Origin: Paraspadella gotoi
Taxonomy: Eukaryota > Chaetognatha
Direction of reading: 5' to 3'
DNA length: 64,000 nucleotides
NCBI GenBank assembly: GCA_051294375.1
Contig: CM119266.1
Coordinates: 23,198,413 to 23,262,412, forward strand
Below are positions 45,995-57,400 of the stretch, piece after piece. The first letter of the stretch is position 1. Every line of letters starts with the position of its first letter. Under the pieces are notes generated by a model. The model saw only the letters and a list, made by a program, of their open reading frames with translations. It was not told the DNA's origin and did no database searches. The translations under genes were made by a program, and so were the position numbers.

Positions 45995-47871
45995 AGTCGG
46001 ATCTGCTTATCAGCAGATCCCGACTCTATAACTCACTTTTTCGGTCCGTCGGTCCGCCCCCTCAATATTGTCGGGCACACACTTATATCATGTCAGAACA
46101 TCGAATTATGATAAATTATGCAAAAAAAACGATGTCCGTCCGTCCGTCTGTCCGTCGTCCGTCCGTCCGTCCGTCCGTCCGTCCGTCCGTCCGTCCGTCC
46201 GTCGTCCGTCCGTCCGTCCGTCCGTCCGTCGTCCGTCCGTCCGTCCGTCCCACCTTAGCAAAAAACTCCAATTACTCGTGATTGGGATGGATTGGTATGA
46301 AATTTGTGTGTGGGTAGGAAACAGTGTGATTGAGATGGATATGAAGTTTTGAGGGAATCGTGCGAGTGGAAATTGGTTTAAATGGAAAAAAACAAAAAAA
46401 ATTATATTTCACTATTTGAACGCCAATTGCTCATGAGTGGATAGGGCAATTGACTTGAAATTTTGTATGATGGTAGGGAAGTGTGAGATTGAGCTGGATA
46501 TAAAGTTTCGATGGAATCGTGCGAGTGGAAATGAGTTAAAATGGAAAAAACAAAAGTCATATTTACTTAAAGTATTTTTACTTAAATTACTCATAATTAT
46601 TATGTTATTAAAAATTGGATAGATAAATCGAAATGGAATTTTGTGTGTGGGTAGGAAAGTATGTGATAAAGCTGGATATAAATTTTTTGATGGAATCGTA
46701 GGAGTGGAAAAGAGTTCAAATTAGAAAACCAAAAGACACATTTATTTGAATTTTTTAAAGTTTCTCTCTCTCTCTCTCTCTGATTGATTGATTGATGATT
46801 GATTGATTGACCAAATTATGCCAATTGACAAAATATGCCAGTTGACCAAATTCCTAAAGTTCACCAAATTATGCCAGTTGACCAAATTCTGCAAGTTGAT
46901 CAAGTTCTGCAAGTTGACCAAATTATGCCTGTGACAAATTATGCTGTTGACCAAATCATGCAGTTGACCAAATTATGCCAGTTGACCAAATTATGCTAGT
47001 TGACCAAATTAGGCAAGTTGATAAAATTATGCCAGTTGACCAAATTATGCCGGTTGACCAAATTATCTTAATTGATCAAATTATGTCAGTTGACCAAATT
47101 ATGTCAGTTGACCAAATATATGTCAGTTGACCAAATTATGTCAGTTGACAAATTATGTCAGTTACTACCAAATTATGTCAGTTGACCAAATTATGCAAGT
47201 TGATTAAATTATGCAAGTTGAACAAGTTAGCTTATTACCAACTTAATTATCGATTGACCTGGAATTTTGTATGTGAGTAGAAAGTGTGTGATTGAACAGG
47301 AAACCAAGTTTCGATGGAATCTTTTGAGTGGAAATGAGTTTAAATGGAAAAAAACAAAAACCTGTTTCACTAATTGATTATGATTCTTTTTCCTTTTATA
47401 TTAAATGTATATGCAGGATGTATTAATAAATCAAATAATTAATCAGTTAATTAATCAATTAGTTAATTAATTAATAATAATTAATTAATCAGTCAATCAA
47501 TCCGTCTATCCGTCCCACCTTAGAAAAAAGCTCCATAACTCGTGATTGGCTGGTTGGATTGGAAAGAATTTTGTGTGTGGGTAGGAAAGTGTGTGATAAG
47601 CTGGATATAAAGTTTCGACGGAATCATGTGAGTTTAAGAGGAAAAAAACATAAGTCGCATTTACTAAAATATTTTTAATTATTTTTAACCAATAAGTACT
47701 CTAATTAATCATAATTGGATGGATAGATTGAGTTCAAATTTTTTGTGTGGGTAGAAAAATGTGTAACGATGCTTGATATAAAGTTTCGGTGGAAACGTAC
47801 GAGTGGAAAATGAGTTTAAATGGAAAAAAACATAAGTTACATTTACTTGAATCTTTATTAATTTATGAGAG

Positions 47872-47930
<59 letters not shown>

Positions 47931-48008
47931 CAGAAAATGAGCATAGGATCGTCGCAATTGCAAAGAGAGAGAGAGAGCAGAAAAATGAGCATAAGGATCG
48001 TTGCAATT

Positions 48009-48043
<35 letters not shown>

Positions 48044-49381
48044 AAGAAAGAGAGAGAGTCCGAAATAATGTCCGAAGTAATTTACATTGTTAATCAACCA
48101 AATGTAGAAGCAATTGAGATACAAACGGCATTGAACGGCATTGAAAGGCATTGAACGGCATTGAACGACATAGAAACGCATGGAACGGCATTGAACGCTG
48201 GACTATAAAAAAGATAATATAAACGAATTAATAAAAACCTTAATATAAAATTAAATCAAGTAAAGAAACATTAAAACAAACCTGCTTCACGCTCGTAAAG
48301 CTTGAGAACTACTAATATAATTCTTACTTTCTCTCACAAAGGTAAGTTTCTTCACTTAGATATATAGTAAACGTTTTAGGCAAAAAGAGCAACGATTTTT
48401 GGGAAACTTGAAACAACGGAAATATTTTAACAGGGTTCTTGTAGAGCTTAAGAAGTTAAATGAAAGTTAGTACTATAATTTTTTCAAATTTTGACAATAA
48501 ATTGGTTAAAAATAGAAAAAACCTTAAAAAATTATCATCATCATCATTATTGGCGGAATTTATTTTTTTAATTTTTCATAAATAAAAAAAAAAGTTGTAT
48601 AATAACCTTTATCTAACTTTTAAAGCTCTATCAGAATCTATAAAAAAAATTGATAAGCAAAATTTTAAAAATTATTTTCATTTTCATATTATTTAATAGT
48701 CGCTTAACCATTAACCATTAACCATTTGGAGAGAACTTCAAGTTTTCAACCTGTTCCGGCCTAATATCTAGTAAGGCGGGCCAAAATTGAACACTTTTTC
48801 TAACTCCTAGTTCTCTTTAAAATTTTTTTTCCTTTTACTACTAAATCGATTTTCAATGTAACTTTTTGATTTAGTTCATTGGGTTGTTGCACTGAAGCTT
48901 TTAAATATTTATTAATATATAATAATTATATAAAGTTTTTGACGGAATTGTGCCAGTGGAAATGAGTTTAGATGGAAAAAACATAAGTCACATATACTTG
49001 AATCTTTAATATTAATGATTACTAATAAATGTTTTAATTAATTAATTAGTTAATTAATTAATTAATTAATGTGAAAAAATGATGCAAGTTAAAAAAATCT
49101 TAAAAGCATAAAGATCGTCGCAATTGCATAAAAAGAGAGAGAGAGTGAGAGAGACAAGGAGACATAAAATAAAATAAAGGATATTTGTTTGTTTTGATAA
49201 AATGCAAACAAAACATATTTAATAACTGTCCTAACCCAATTTTAAGGACATCGATGATGATAAGTTGAATATAAATTTAAAATTAATTATTACATATTAA
49301 ATTAATTAAATAATTAATTAATCGATTAATTAATTAATTAATTATCGTAAGCAGATCCGACATTGTTTGCTCAAACTTGTT
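45995..49381 (-). mobile_element. Composite Helentron-like (HINE) element, 3.4 kb
   Basis: From the terminal hairpin (AGTCGGATCTGCTTATCAGC, 45995) through a long (CCGT)n (46138-46252), core units (46270-46740) and the GACCAAATTATG 18-bp array (46805-47225). Then come further core units (47250-47830), (AG)n with two GCAATTGC spacers (47868-48055), a GGCATTGAAC 10-bp array (48125-48200), block D (48430-48940) and AATT repeats. It ends at TCAAACTTGTT (49381). It may be two copies merged by recombination, since the core appears twice. Confidence 0.65.
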
Positions 49382-50085
49382 TTTTCTACAGTTAGTCTTC
49401 ATCAGCATTGTGACAATCAATAATTTTTCTCGTTTAACATTAAGTTAGAGAGAAGGAGAGAGAGAGAGAGAGAAAAAGAGAGAGAAAGCGAGAGAGTGTA
49501 AGGGAGAGTTTCCAACAAAGAATTGAGAAAGGGATAGTGGTCAGATGTGAGGACAGGTGAAGGCAAGGACAGGGAAGAAGAAAGTCAGTTGAAATTTGAA
49601 ATTGAGGGAATGGGAGTGTGAGAGAGAGAGAGAGATAGAGAGAGAGAAAATCTTTACATTTGGTAATGTACAACAATAAAAAATGAAAATAATTTAGCAA
49701 ACTTAAAATTTAATGTTAAACTAATAGTAACAGAATAAATAAATAACTAAATTAGCTTAAAGGTTGGAAATGAAATAGAAGCATAAGTGAGAGTGATGAG
49801 GGATAGATAAGTAAAGAGTTAGTAAAATTATGTTGAGAAAAGAGCTCAAAATGAGCTGGCTCCCCCCCGGCCAGGCAAAGGTGGGACGTTGGCGATAAGG
49901 TCGGGTCATTGGCTTGTCATGGGCTGAGAGGATATGATTGTAGAGTGAGACATTTTAAGATCTGGTAAGGATCCTCCAAGAAAAATGCCGAGTGCCACCT
50001 GTAGAGTCGAAACATGTCCGAAAAAAATGTCCTAAAAATTCTTTGAAGCAAAACAAATAAATTGTTTTCCTCCCTAAAGTTTAAA
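49382..50085. mobile_element. Hairpin MITE remainder and (AG)n-rich sequence
   Basis: 49385-49415 (AGTCTTCATCAGCATTG) is the centre of the hairpin MITE, and 50003-50085 its right arm. Between them 49447-49640 is (AG)n-rich, and 49750-50000 is single-copy and slightly GC-richer, possibly a third insertion. No coding sequence. Confidence 0.5.
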
Positions 50086-50199
50086 TAGTAAAACATTCAT
50101 AAAATATAAAAATATAAGATAGTGAAATAAGTAATTTTGAAAATTTTCATATAAAACTAAAAAAATAACAAAATAGGATATTTTTTGGTATTAATTTTT

Positions 50200-51359
50200 A
50201 GTCGGATCTGCTTATCAGCAGATCCCGACTCTATAATTCACTTTGTCGGTCCGTCGGTCCGCCCCCTCAATATTGTCGGGCACTAACTTATATCATGTCA
50301 AAACATCGAATTATGATAAATTATGCAAAAAAAATGATGTCCATCCGTCCGTCCGTCCATCCGTCCGTCCGTCCCACCTTAGCAAAAAACACCAATTACT
50401 CGTGATTGGATTGATGGATTTGAATAAAATTTTGTGTGTGGATAGGTAAGTGTGTGATTGAGCTGGATATGAAGTTTCGATGGAATCGTCGGAGTGGAAA
50501 TGAGTTTAAATGGAAAAAACAAAAAAAAATATATTTACTATTTGAATACCAATTGCTCATGAGTGGATGGACTGATTGACCTGGAATTTTGTATGTGGGT
50601 AGGAAGTGTGTGATTGAACAGGAAATCAAGTTTCGATGGAATAGCTTGAGTGGAAATGAGTTTAAATGGAAAAAAACAAAAAACCTGTTTCACTAATTGA
50701 TTATGCTTCTTTTTCCTTTTATATTAAATGTATATGCAGGATGTATTAATAAATCAAATAATTAATCAGTTAATCAATTAGTAAATAAATTAATCAATAA
50801 TTAATTAATTAGTCAATCAATCCGTCCATCCATCCCACCTTAGCAAAAACCTCCAATAACTCGTGATTGGTGGTTGGATTGGAATTAAATTTTGTGTGTG
50901 GGTAGGAAAGTGTGTGATTAAGATGGATTTAAAGTTTCGATGGAATCGTGTGAGTGGAAATTAGTTTAAATGGAAAATACATAAGTCGCATTTACTAAAA
51001 TCTTTTTACTTATTTTAACTAATAAATACTCTAATTAATCATAATTGGATGGATAGATTGAGTTGAAATTTTGTGTGTGAGGAGGAAAATGCGTGACGAA
51101 GCTTGATATAAAGTTTTGGTGGAAACGTACCAGTGGAAATGAGTTTAAATGAAAAAAAATATGAGTCACATTTACTTGAATCTTTTTATTTATTTTAATC
51201 CATGATAGATTGAGATGAAATTCTGTGAGCCGGTAGGAAAGTGAGTGAAGAAGCTAGATATAAAGTTTTGACGGAATGCAAGTTGAAAAAATGATGCAAG
51301 TTGAAAAAATGATGCAAGTTAAAAAAATCTTAAAAGCATAAGGATCGTCGCAATTGCAT

Positions 51360-51401
<42 letters not shown>

Positions 51402-51791
51402 TGAGAGAGAGAGAGAGTGAGAGAAAGAAAGAAAGAGAGAAGCTTGGCTCTCTACGCCTCTTGAGGTGAGAATGGTCCACTTGGTCGCAACGTAATCTGA
51501 CGAAAAGTATCCCAAACGTTTGTGTAACTGAAGCTCGAAAATGTCGGAAGGAAAAAATGCGGGAATCAAAGTAAATAAATGTAATAAATGTAGGTAACGA
51601 GACGAAATCTAGGCAAAATCGAGATCAAATCGAGAAGAATCTATGAATCGTAGAGAAATCCAATAAATCGTAGAGAAAACTTCAGTAAAAACGTAGTAGG
51701 AACTTTGTAAGAAAGTAGTTGACGGTCTCTCTAAAATGTGATCCAGTGAATCTATCTTAGTCTTGTCTGATTTCGTCCAAGTAAAGTTTAT

Positions 51792-51826
<35 letters not shown>

Positions 51827-52299
51827 AAGAGTGGAGAAAGAGTCAGGTCAGTTCCTGTCCGGTCGATCGGTCAATCGGTCGAATGGTTTAGATCTGGCCG
51901 TCTCCGTCGGTCTCGGCCTTTTCTCTTCAGTGAGAGAGAGAGTGAGAGAGAGAGAGAGAGAAGGAGACATAAAATAAAATAGAGGATATTTGTTTGTTTT
52001 GATAAAATGTAAACAAAACATTTAATAACTGTCCTGACTCAATTTTAAGGACATCGATGATGACAAGCTGAATATAAATTATAATTAATTATTATAACAA
52101 AGTTTTGATTTTATTTGCTAAGATACAAAAATAAAATCGTTGTACAAATTAAATCAAAACTTTGTTATTCTCTCAAAAACAACGAAAGAAAGTATTATAC
52201 CATGAATTAATTATTAAAATTAATTAATTAATTAATCGATTAATTAATTAATTAATTAATTATCGTAGGCAGATCCGACATTGTTTGCTCAAACTTGTT
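50200..52299 (-). mobile_element. Helentron-like (HINE) element, 2.1 kb, both termini
   Basis: Hairpin (50200-50225), short CCGT/CCAT tract (50340-50376), six core units (50395-51290), two minisatellite units and (AG)n (51362-51440). A 340-base single-copy stretch follows (51440-51795), then (AG)n again (51796-51965). Last come a TTATAACAAAGTTTTGATTT hairpin with an AACAACGAAAGAAAG tail (52093-52203), AATT repeats, and the end GGCAGATCCGACATTGTTTG ..CTTGTT (52299). Confidence 0.7.
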
Positions 52300-52897
52300 A
52301 AACAAAATCTTTATCAAATATAAAACTTTAATTAGCTCAACATTGAAATTCAATTAGTTTTAGCCCAAATATTTTTAATGAAAGATAAAATAACTTTCTA
52401 AAAAAAATTAATAGCTAAAAATATGTTTGGTGTTTGGTATTTGGTGTTTGGTGATTGGGGTTGGAGTCTATTATATAGTTGTTTTTAATTAAGATAAACA
52501 TTTTTAGTATGTTCAAGAATCAAGAATGTCATTCTTTACACTGAGTTAAAATCTTTGTTAATGATGAAATTTTTTTAGATTTTTTTATTTGAAAATCTGT
52601 AGACAGCTCATTTTGAGCTTTCTTTATTATTTGTTAATTTTTTTATTTATCAATGAATTAATCTTCTTTAATAATTTTATTGGTTCTGGGTCTGGTAGTA
52701 GCCAAGTAGTTTACATACTTAATGCTGATACTCATATTTCATGCCATCTGGGAAAAATATTTTTGGGCTTAAAATATAGTAATAACAAATTGAAAATATA
52801 GTTGATAACACAATTAAAACAATAAAAGAATATATATTGTTTTATTTATCTTTAAAACTAAATATAAACAAAATATTTTGATTCAGAAATTGCCTAT
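52300..52897. other. Intronic sequence before the gypsy element
   Basis: AT-rich, no repeat copy or exon recognised. The last four bases (CTAT, 52894-52897) are the target duplication of the retrotransposon. Confidence 0.6.
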
Positions 52898-53111
52898 TGT
52901 GGAGCAACAATGACAACAACACGCAACCTCGGTCGAAACTGACCTTACCAACCTTACCCTCGATCATTTCCCTCATTCTCTTTATGGTCAATCTTTGACC
53001 TTGTAAATATCCATTGTTATAGACTTAGCATCTGAGCCTTTTTGACTGTTATTGTTATTAATCTTGTTGAAGAATATATTCATTCTTAATCTGAAATTTG
53101 TTGCGTCCACA
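52898..53111 (+). repeat. 5' LTR of the gypsy element
   Basis: 214 nt, from TGTGGAGCAACAATGACAAC to TTGTTGCGTCCACA. Target-site copy CTAT at 52894-52897. Confidence 0.95.
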
Positions 53112-53113
53112 CG

Positions 53114-53123
53114 TGGTGAGCCC
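53114..53123 (+). promoter_or_regulatory. Primer-binding-site-like sequence TGGTGAGCCC
   Basis: Lies two bases after the LTR and starts with the TGG expected opposite a tRNA CCA end. The same core follows the LTR in the elements at 28169 and 41643 (minus strand). The tRNA was not identified. Confidence 0.6.
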
Positions 53124-53211
53124 TGTGAAAAAACGAAACAAAAAAAAAAACCAAAAAAAAAAACCAAAAAAACAAATAAAAAATATCTCAACTCATTTTT
53201 TTTTCTCTTTG

Positions 53212-53955
53212 ATGTCCCGTCGACCAAGTATCTTACGTCCCCCATCGCCCGCCGACGAGGAAGAAGAGACAATGCCAGTAATGAATCGCAACGCCTCCCA
53301 TTCCGACGGCGCCGGCCACGACGAGGCGTTCCACGACGCCGCCGCCTCATCTGCCCCATCTCTTGAAAATAAAATTGAAAAACTTTTCGAAATGTTTTAC
53401 CAATTGAACTCAAAACTTGCTTCGATCACGGAGAGGTCAAATCCTACATCAGCAGACGCCAGCACCGCCTCCACGGAGTTGCCTTCCCCAGTGGAAGACA
53501 ACGACGCCGGCGACGCCGCCTCCACAGGCGACGCCGTCCGCCCCCGTCCTTCCTCTGACGCCCCCGCAAGAAGGCGTAGCCCAAAACTAACTACCTTCGA
53601 CCCCGACCACATTGAGGAGTGGTTGGACCACACCGCCGTGGAATTTGGCGCCACCGGCGTCACCGACCCGGCGGAAAAAAAGGCGCATATCCTCTGCGCC
53701 ATCCCAATCGCCCGGCACCGCCTGATACCACATCCCCTACGAGTGGACGAAGGCGCGGACGCCCATATCAACCTGGTCAACCACTTAAAGAGCGTCTATG
53801 GTGAAGACGCCAACCGACGCGCTGCCAAGGCGTTGAAAATGACGTCACTAAAAGGCGTCACTCCCTCTCAACACCTCTCCGCCATTGACGCCGTTCTTGA
53901 AGGCCTCACGATCGACCACATAAGGCCGCCATCTTGGCTGCCGCTCTCCCACTGA
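53212..53955 (+). CDS. Gypsy gag, first frame (247 codons)
   Basis: Begins at the ATG at 53212, after an A-rich leader; the frame is also open upstream to 53098 but would start inside the LTR. It has a low-complexity acidic N-terminus, a short coiled-coil-like helix (ENKIEKLFEMFYQLNSKLAS) and an A/D/S/T-rich spacer. The gag core LTTFDPDHIEEWLDHTAVEF follows, close in pattern to Mag-type gag (PPF.P..P..W). Homology of the sense 'LEGLTIDHI' continues in the -1 frame as KAAILAAALPLSVREHA, so the stop at 53953 follows a frame break near 53921. The capsid protein packages the RNA. In this copy it is cut in two unless ribosomes shift. Confidence 0.85.
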   Translation: MSRRPSILRPPSPADEEEETMPVMNRNASHSDGAGHDEAFHDAAASSAPSLENKIEKLFEMFYQLNSKLASITERSNPTSADASTASTELPSPVEDNDAGDAASTGDAVRPRPSSDAPARRRSPKLTTFDPDHIEEWLDHTAVEFGATGVTDPAEKKAHILCAIPIARHRLIPHPLRVDEGADAHINLVNHLKSVYGEDANRRAAKALKMTSLKGVTPSQHLSAIDAVLEGLTIDHIRPPSWLPLSH

Positions 53956-54428
53956 GCGTCAGAGAACATGCGGTCAGAAAAGACAAGAAGCCCGTCGACA
54001 TCGCCAAGGACGCCGACGAGTTCTTCCTCCCTTCTGGCCAACTTCGTAGCTCTGACCGTAACTCAGTATCGGTAAACGCCATCAACCCTATTGAGACAGT
54101 GATCGACGAACCACTGGACGTCTCTAACGAATCTCAAAACGACGCCGACGACGCCAGCTTCTCATATGCAAATGCAGTTCGCCGACCTGCACCACGCTCG
54201 ACACAGCATCCCTCATTTCAACAGCGCCCGCAGCAGCAGCGCCAGCAGCAGCAGCGCCGCCCCATCCTGATACCCCGCTCTGCCCCACTACGTGAACCAC
54301 CTCCAGGTGAAACCAAATGCTTCTATCACTACCACTTCAACACCAACGCTCACAAATGCCACGGCACCAATCGCGATGGCCGCCCGTGCCCAATGGCACC
54401 GTCAAATGCCAACGCCGGCGGCCGCTAG
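53922..54428 (+). CDS. Gypsy gag continuation with zinc-finger-like end
   Basis: This frame (-1 relative to the first gag frame) carries the rest of the capsid (LPLSVREHAVRKDKKPVDIA) and an acidic linker. A glutamine/arginine-rich tract (QQRPQQQRQQQQRR) follows, then CFYHYHFNTNAHKCH, in the position and spacing (C..H..F....A..C) of the zinc-binding end seen in many arthropod-type gypsy gags. It stops at 54426-54428 and overlaps pol, which is again -1. 53922 is the first codon with capsid similarity, not a start codon. Confidence 0.75.
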   Translation, partial: KAAILAAALPLSVREHAVRKDKKPVDIAKDADEFFLPSGQLRSSDRNSVSVNAINPIETVIDEPLDVSNESQNDADDASFSYANAVRRPAPRSTQHPSFQQRPQQQRQQQQRRPILIPRSAPLREPPPGETKCFYHYHFNTNAHKCHGTNRDGRPCPMAPSNANAGGR

Positions 54429-57400
54429 TCGCCCGCGTCGCCGGCCATAACGACTCAAAACTTTTTCTCGTGCGCGACCCTGACGCCGGCCTGGAGTGGC
54501 TCGTCGACGGCGGCTCAGAGGCGACCCTTATACCCGCCTCTACCGCCGATCGCGCCGCCGCTAAATCAAACCCCGCCGCCGTTCAGGCGGCGCTCTCCGC
54601 CGCCAATGCCCCGCCACTCCGCGCCGCCAACGACACGCCCATCGAAACTTTCGGCGTCCGAGAGATGGGAATTCGACTCGGGAAACGCATTTTCCCTTAC
54701 CTAGTAATCATTGCCGATGTCGCCACGCCCATTCTCGGCGCCGATTTCCTGATGGAACACCATCTCGGCGTCGACCATCAGCGCCGAATCCTCCTCGATC
54801 TCGATGATTACATGGTCATCGCCGGCCATGCTCGTGACGCCGCGTCCACCGCGGCGCCCCCTCGCGTCTTACATGTCCGCGACGCCTACTCCGCGCTCCT
54901 TGATGAGCGGCCAGAACTGACAAAACTCGTCTTCAACTCGGCGCCGCCCAAGCACGGCGTCGAGCATCATATTCCGACGAAAGGTCCGCCCGTCTTCGCC
55001 CGTGCTCGCCGCCTCGCCCCCGATCAGCTCGCCGCTGCCAAGGCTGAGTTTCAAAAGATGGTAGAACTCGGCATAATCCGACGCTCTACTTCTGCTTGGG
55101 CATCGCCGCTCCACGTCACACGGAAACCCGATGGTTCCCTTCGTCCCTGCGGTGATTACAGGCGCCTCAACGGCGTCACCGTCGACGATCGCTACCCAAT
55201 CCGCCACCTCATGGACTTCAACGCCGACGTCGCCGGGAAGACGATCTTTTCGAAAATTGATTTATGTAAGGGATATCATCAGATCCCTGTCGCGAAAGAA
55301 GACCGTCATAAAACGGCGATAATCACGCCGTTCGGCCTTTATGAGTTCCTCTTCATGCCATTCGGTCTAAAGAATGCCGGTCAGGACTTTCAGCGCATGA
55401 TGGATCAAGTCCTGGCCGGCATCCCCCACGTCTTCGTCTACTTGGACGATCTCCTTGTAGCATCCCACTCTCACGAGGAACATCAAGAGGATCTCAAACG
55501 CGTCCTCAACGCCCTCGCCAACAACGGCCTCATCGTGAACCGCGCCAAGTGCGTCTTCGGCGCCTCCAGTCTGGAGTTTCTTGGCTACACCGTCGATAAA
55601 GATGGCGTCCGCCCACTTCCGGCGAAGGTCGAGGCGCTGCGTGCGATGACAACGCCCACCTCCGTGAAGGAACTGCAACGCTTTCTCGGCGTATTCAACT
55701 ACTACCGCCGTTTTGTTCCGCACGCCGCACATCACCTCGATCCTCTTCTCGAAGTTCTCCGCGGAAAACCACGCACACTAAAGTGGGCGTCGCCGCAAGA
55801 CGCCGCCTTCCGGGCAATTAAAGACGTACTCGCCGATGCAACAATGCTGGTCCACCCAATCGACGGCGCTTCCCTCGCTCTTACCGTTGACGCCTCTGAC
55901 GTTGCCGTCGGCGCTGTCTTGGAACAGCTCGTCGATGGTCAATGGCAACCTTTGGGGTTTCACTCAAAGCCACTGAAGCAAAATCAGCGCAAATGGCCGC
56001 CATTTGATAAAGAGCTTCTCGCCGCACACGCCTCAATCCGCCATTTCCGCCCTTATCTCGAAGGACGCCGCTTCACGCTCTTCAGTGACCACATATCGCT
56101 CGTTCCGGCGCTACGAAAGAAGGCAGAGCCCCATACAATGAGGCAGACTTACCAGCTGGCAGGCATCGCCGAATATACCGGCGATATTCGCCATATCGCC
56201 GGAAAGGCGAACGTCGTCGCCGATGCCCTCTCCCGCCCGCCAGCAAAAAAGCCGATTCCCCCTCCAACTCCGCCGCCATTGCCAATCCACGCAAATCGAC
56301 TGGAACCAGTCTCAAACGCGAACAAAGCGCGTGAGGATATCGCCGCCACCGTCAACGCCGTCGGCGCCCTACAAGTCAATTTCGAGGCATTGGCGGCCGA
56401 TCAAGCCACCGATGACGATGTCCAACGTCTCCTCAACGATCCGCACACGGCCCTGCGCCTCAAACACGTTCCCATCGGCAATACAACGCTCATATGCGAT
56501 ACTTCCGGTTCGAGAGCACGCCCACTCGTCCCTTCGTCATGGCGGCGACGCGTTTTCGACGCCACCCACGGCATCGCCCACCCGGGAGTCCGTGCATCCA
56601 AAAAACTTGTGACCACACGCTTTGTGTGGCCATCCGTCTCTTCCGATGTCGCGCGGTGGGCGGCGTCTTGCGACACGTGCCAACGCGCCAAGACGCAGCG
56701 CCACGTCCGCGCGCCGCTCCAACATTTCGAGCCACCGTCTAAACGTTTTGCTCACGTGCACATAGACCTTGTGGGGCCGCTACCAGCCGTTTCCGGCCAC
56801 ACCCATCTCCTTACCATGATTGACCGCTTCACGCGCTGGCCGGAAGTGGCGCCGCTCCGCGACACTTCCGCCGCCTCCGTCGCCGCCGCTTTTCTTCAAA
56901 ACTGGGTCTCCCACTTCGGCGTCCCCTCCGTCGTCACCACCGACCGAGGCGCCCAATTTACGTCTGAATTATGGCGCCAAGTGGCCGCGGTGGTCGGATT
57001 CGACCCATCTACAACAACCGCCTACCACCCTCAGTCAAACGGGATGGTAGAACGCCTCCATCGAACGCTGAAGTCGGCCCTTCGCGCCCGCTGTGACGCC
57101 GCCGGAGAAAACTGGTTGGCGCAACTTCCATGGACTCTTTTGAGCCTTCGTGCAACGCCACGTGAAGATTCCGACGCCTCGCCGGCAGAACTGACACTGG
57201 GCGAGACGCTGACGCTACCAAGCGAACTACTTCCGGTCCCAGCAACCGACGTCGACGCCGCCGCTCGCGCACGAATCCTTGATAATCTTCGAGCAGATGT
57301 GGCCCTCATGCAGCCTCTGCCGGTCGCTTGGCATGCGGCGCCGCCCTCTCACATACCGGAAACTCTCGCTGATGCCGACCACGTCTACGTCAGACGAGAC

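Noticed and set aside
46068-46352. Pro-Ser-Val-Arg repeat protein
   Set aside because: Translation of (CCGT)n in a transposable element. Copies differ in length and frame.
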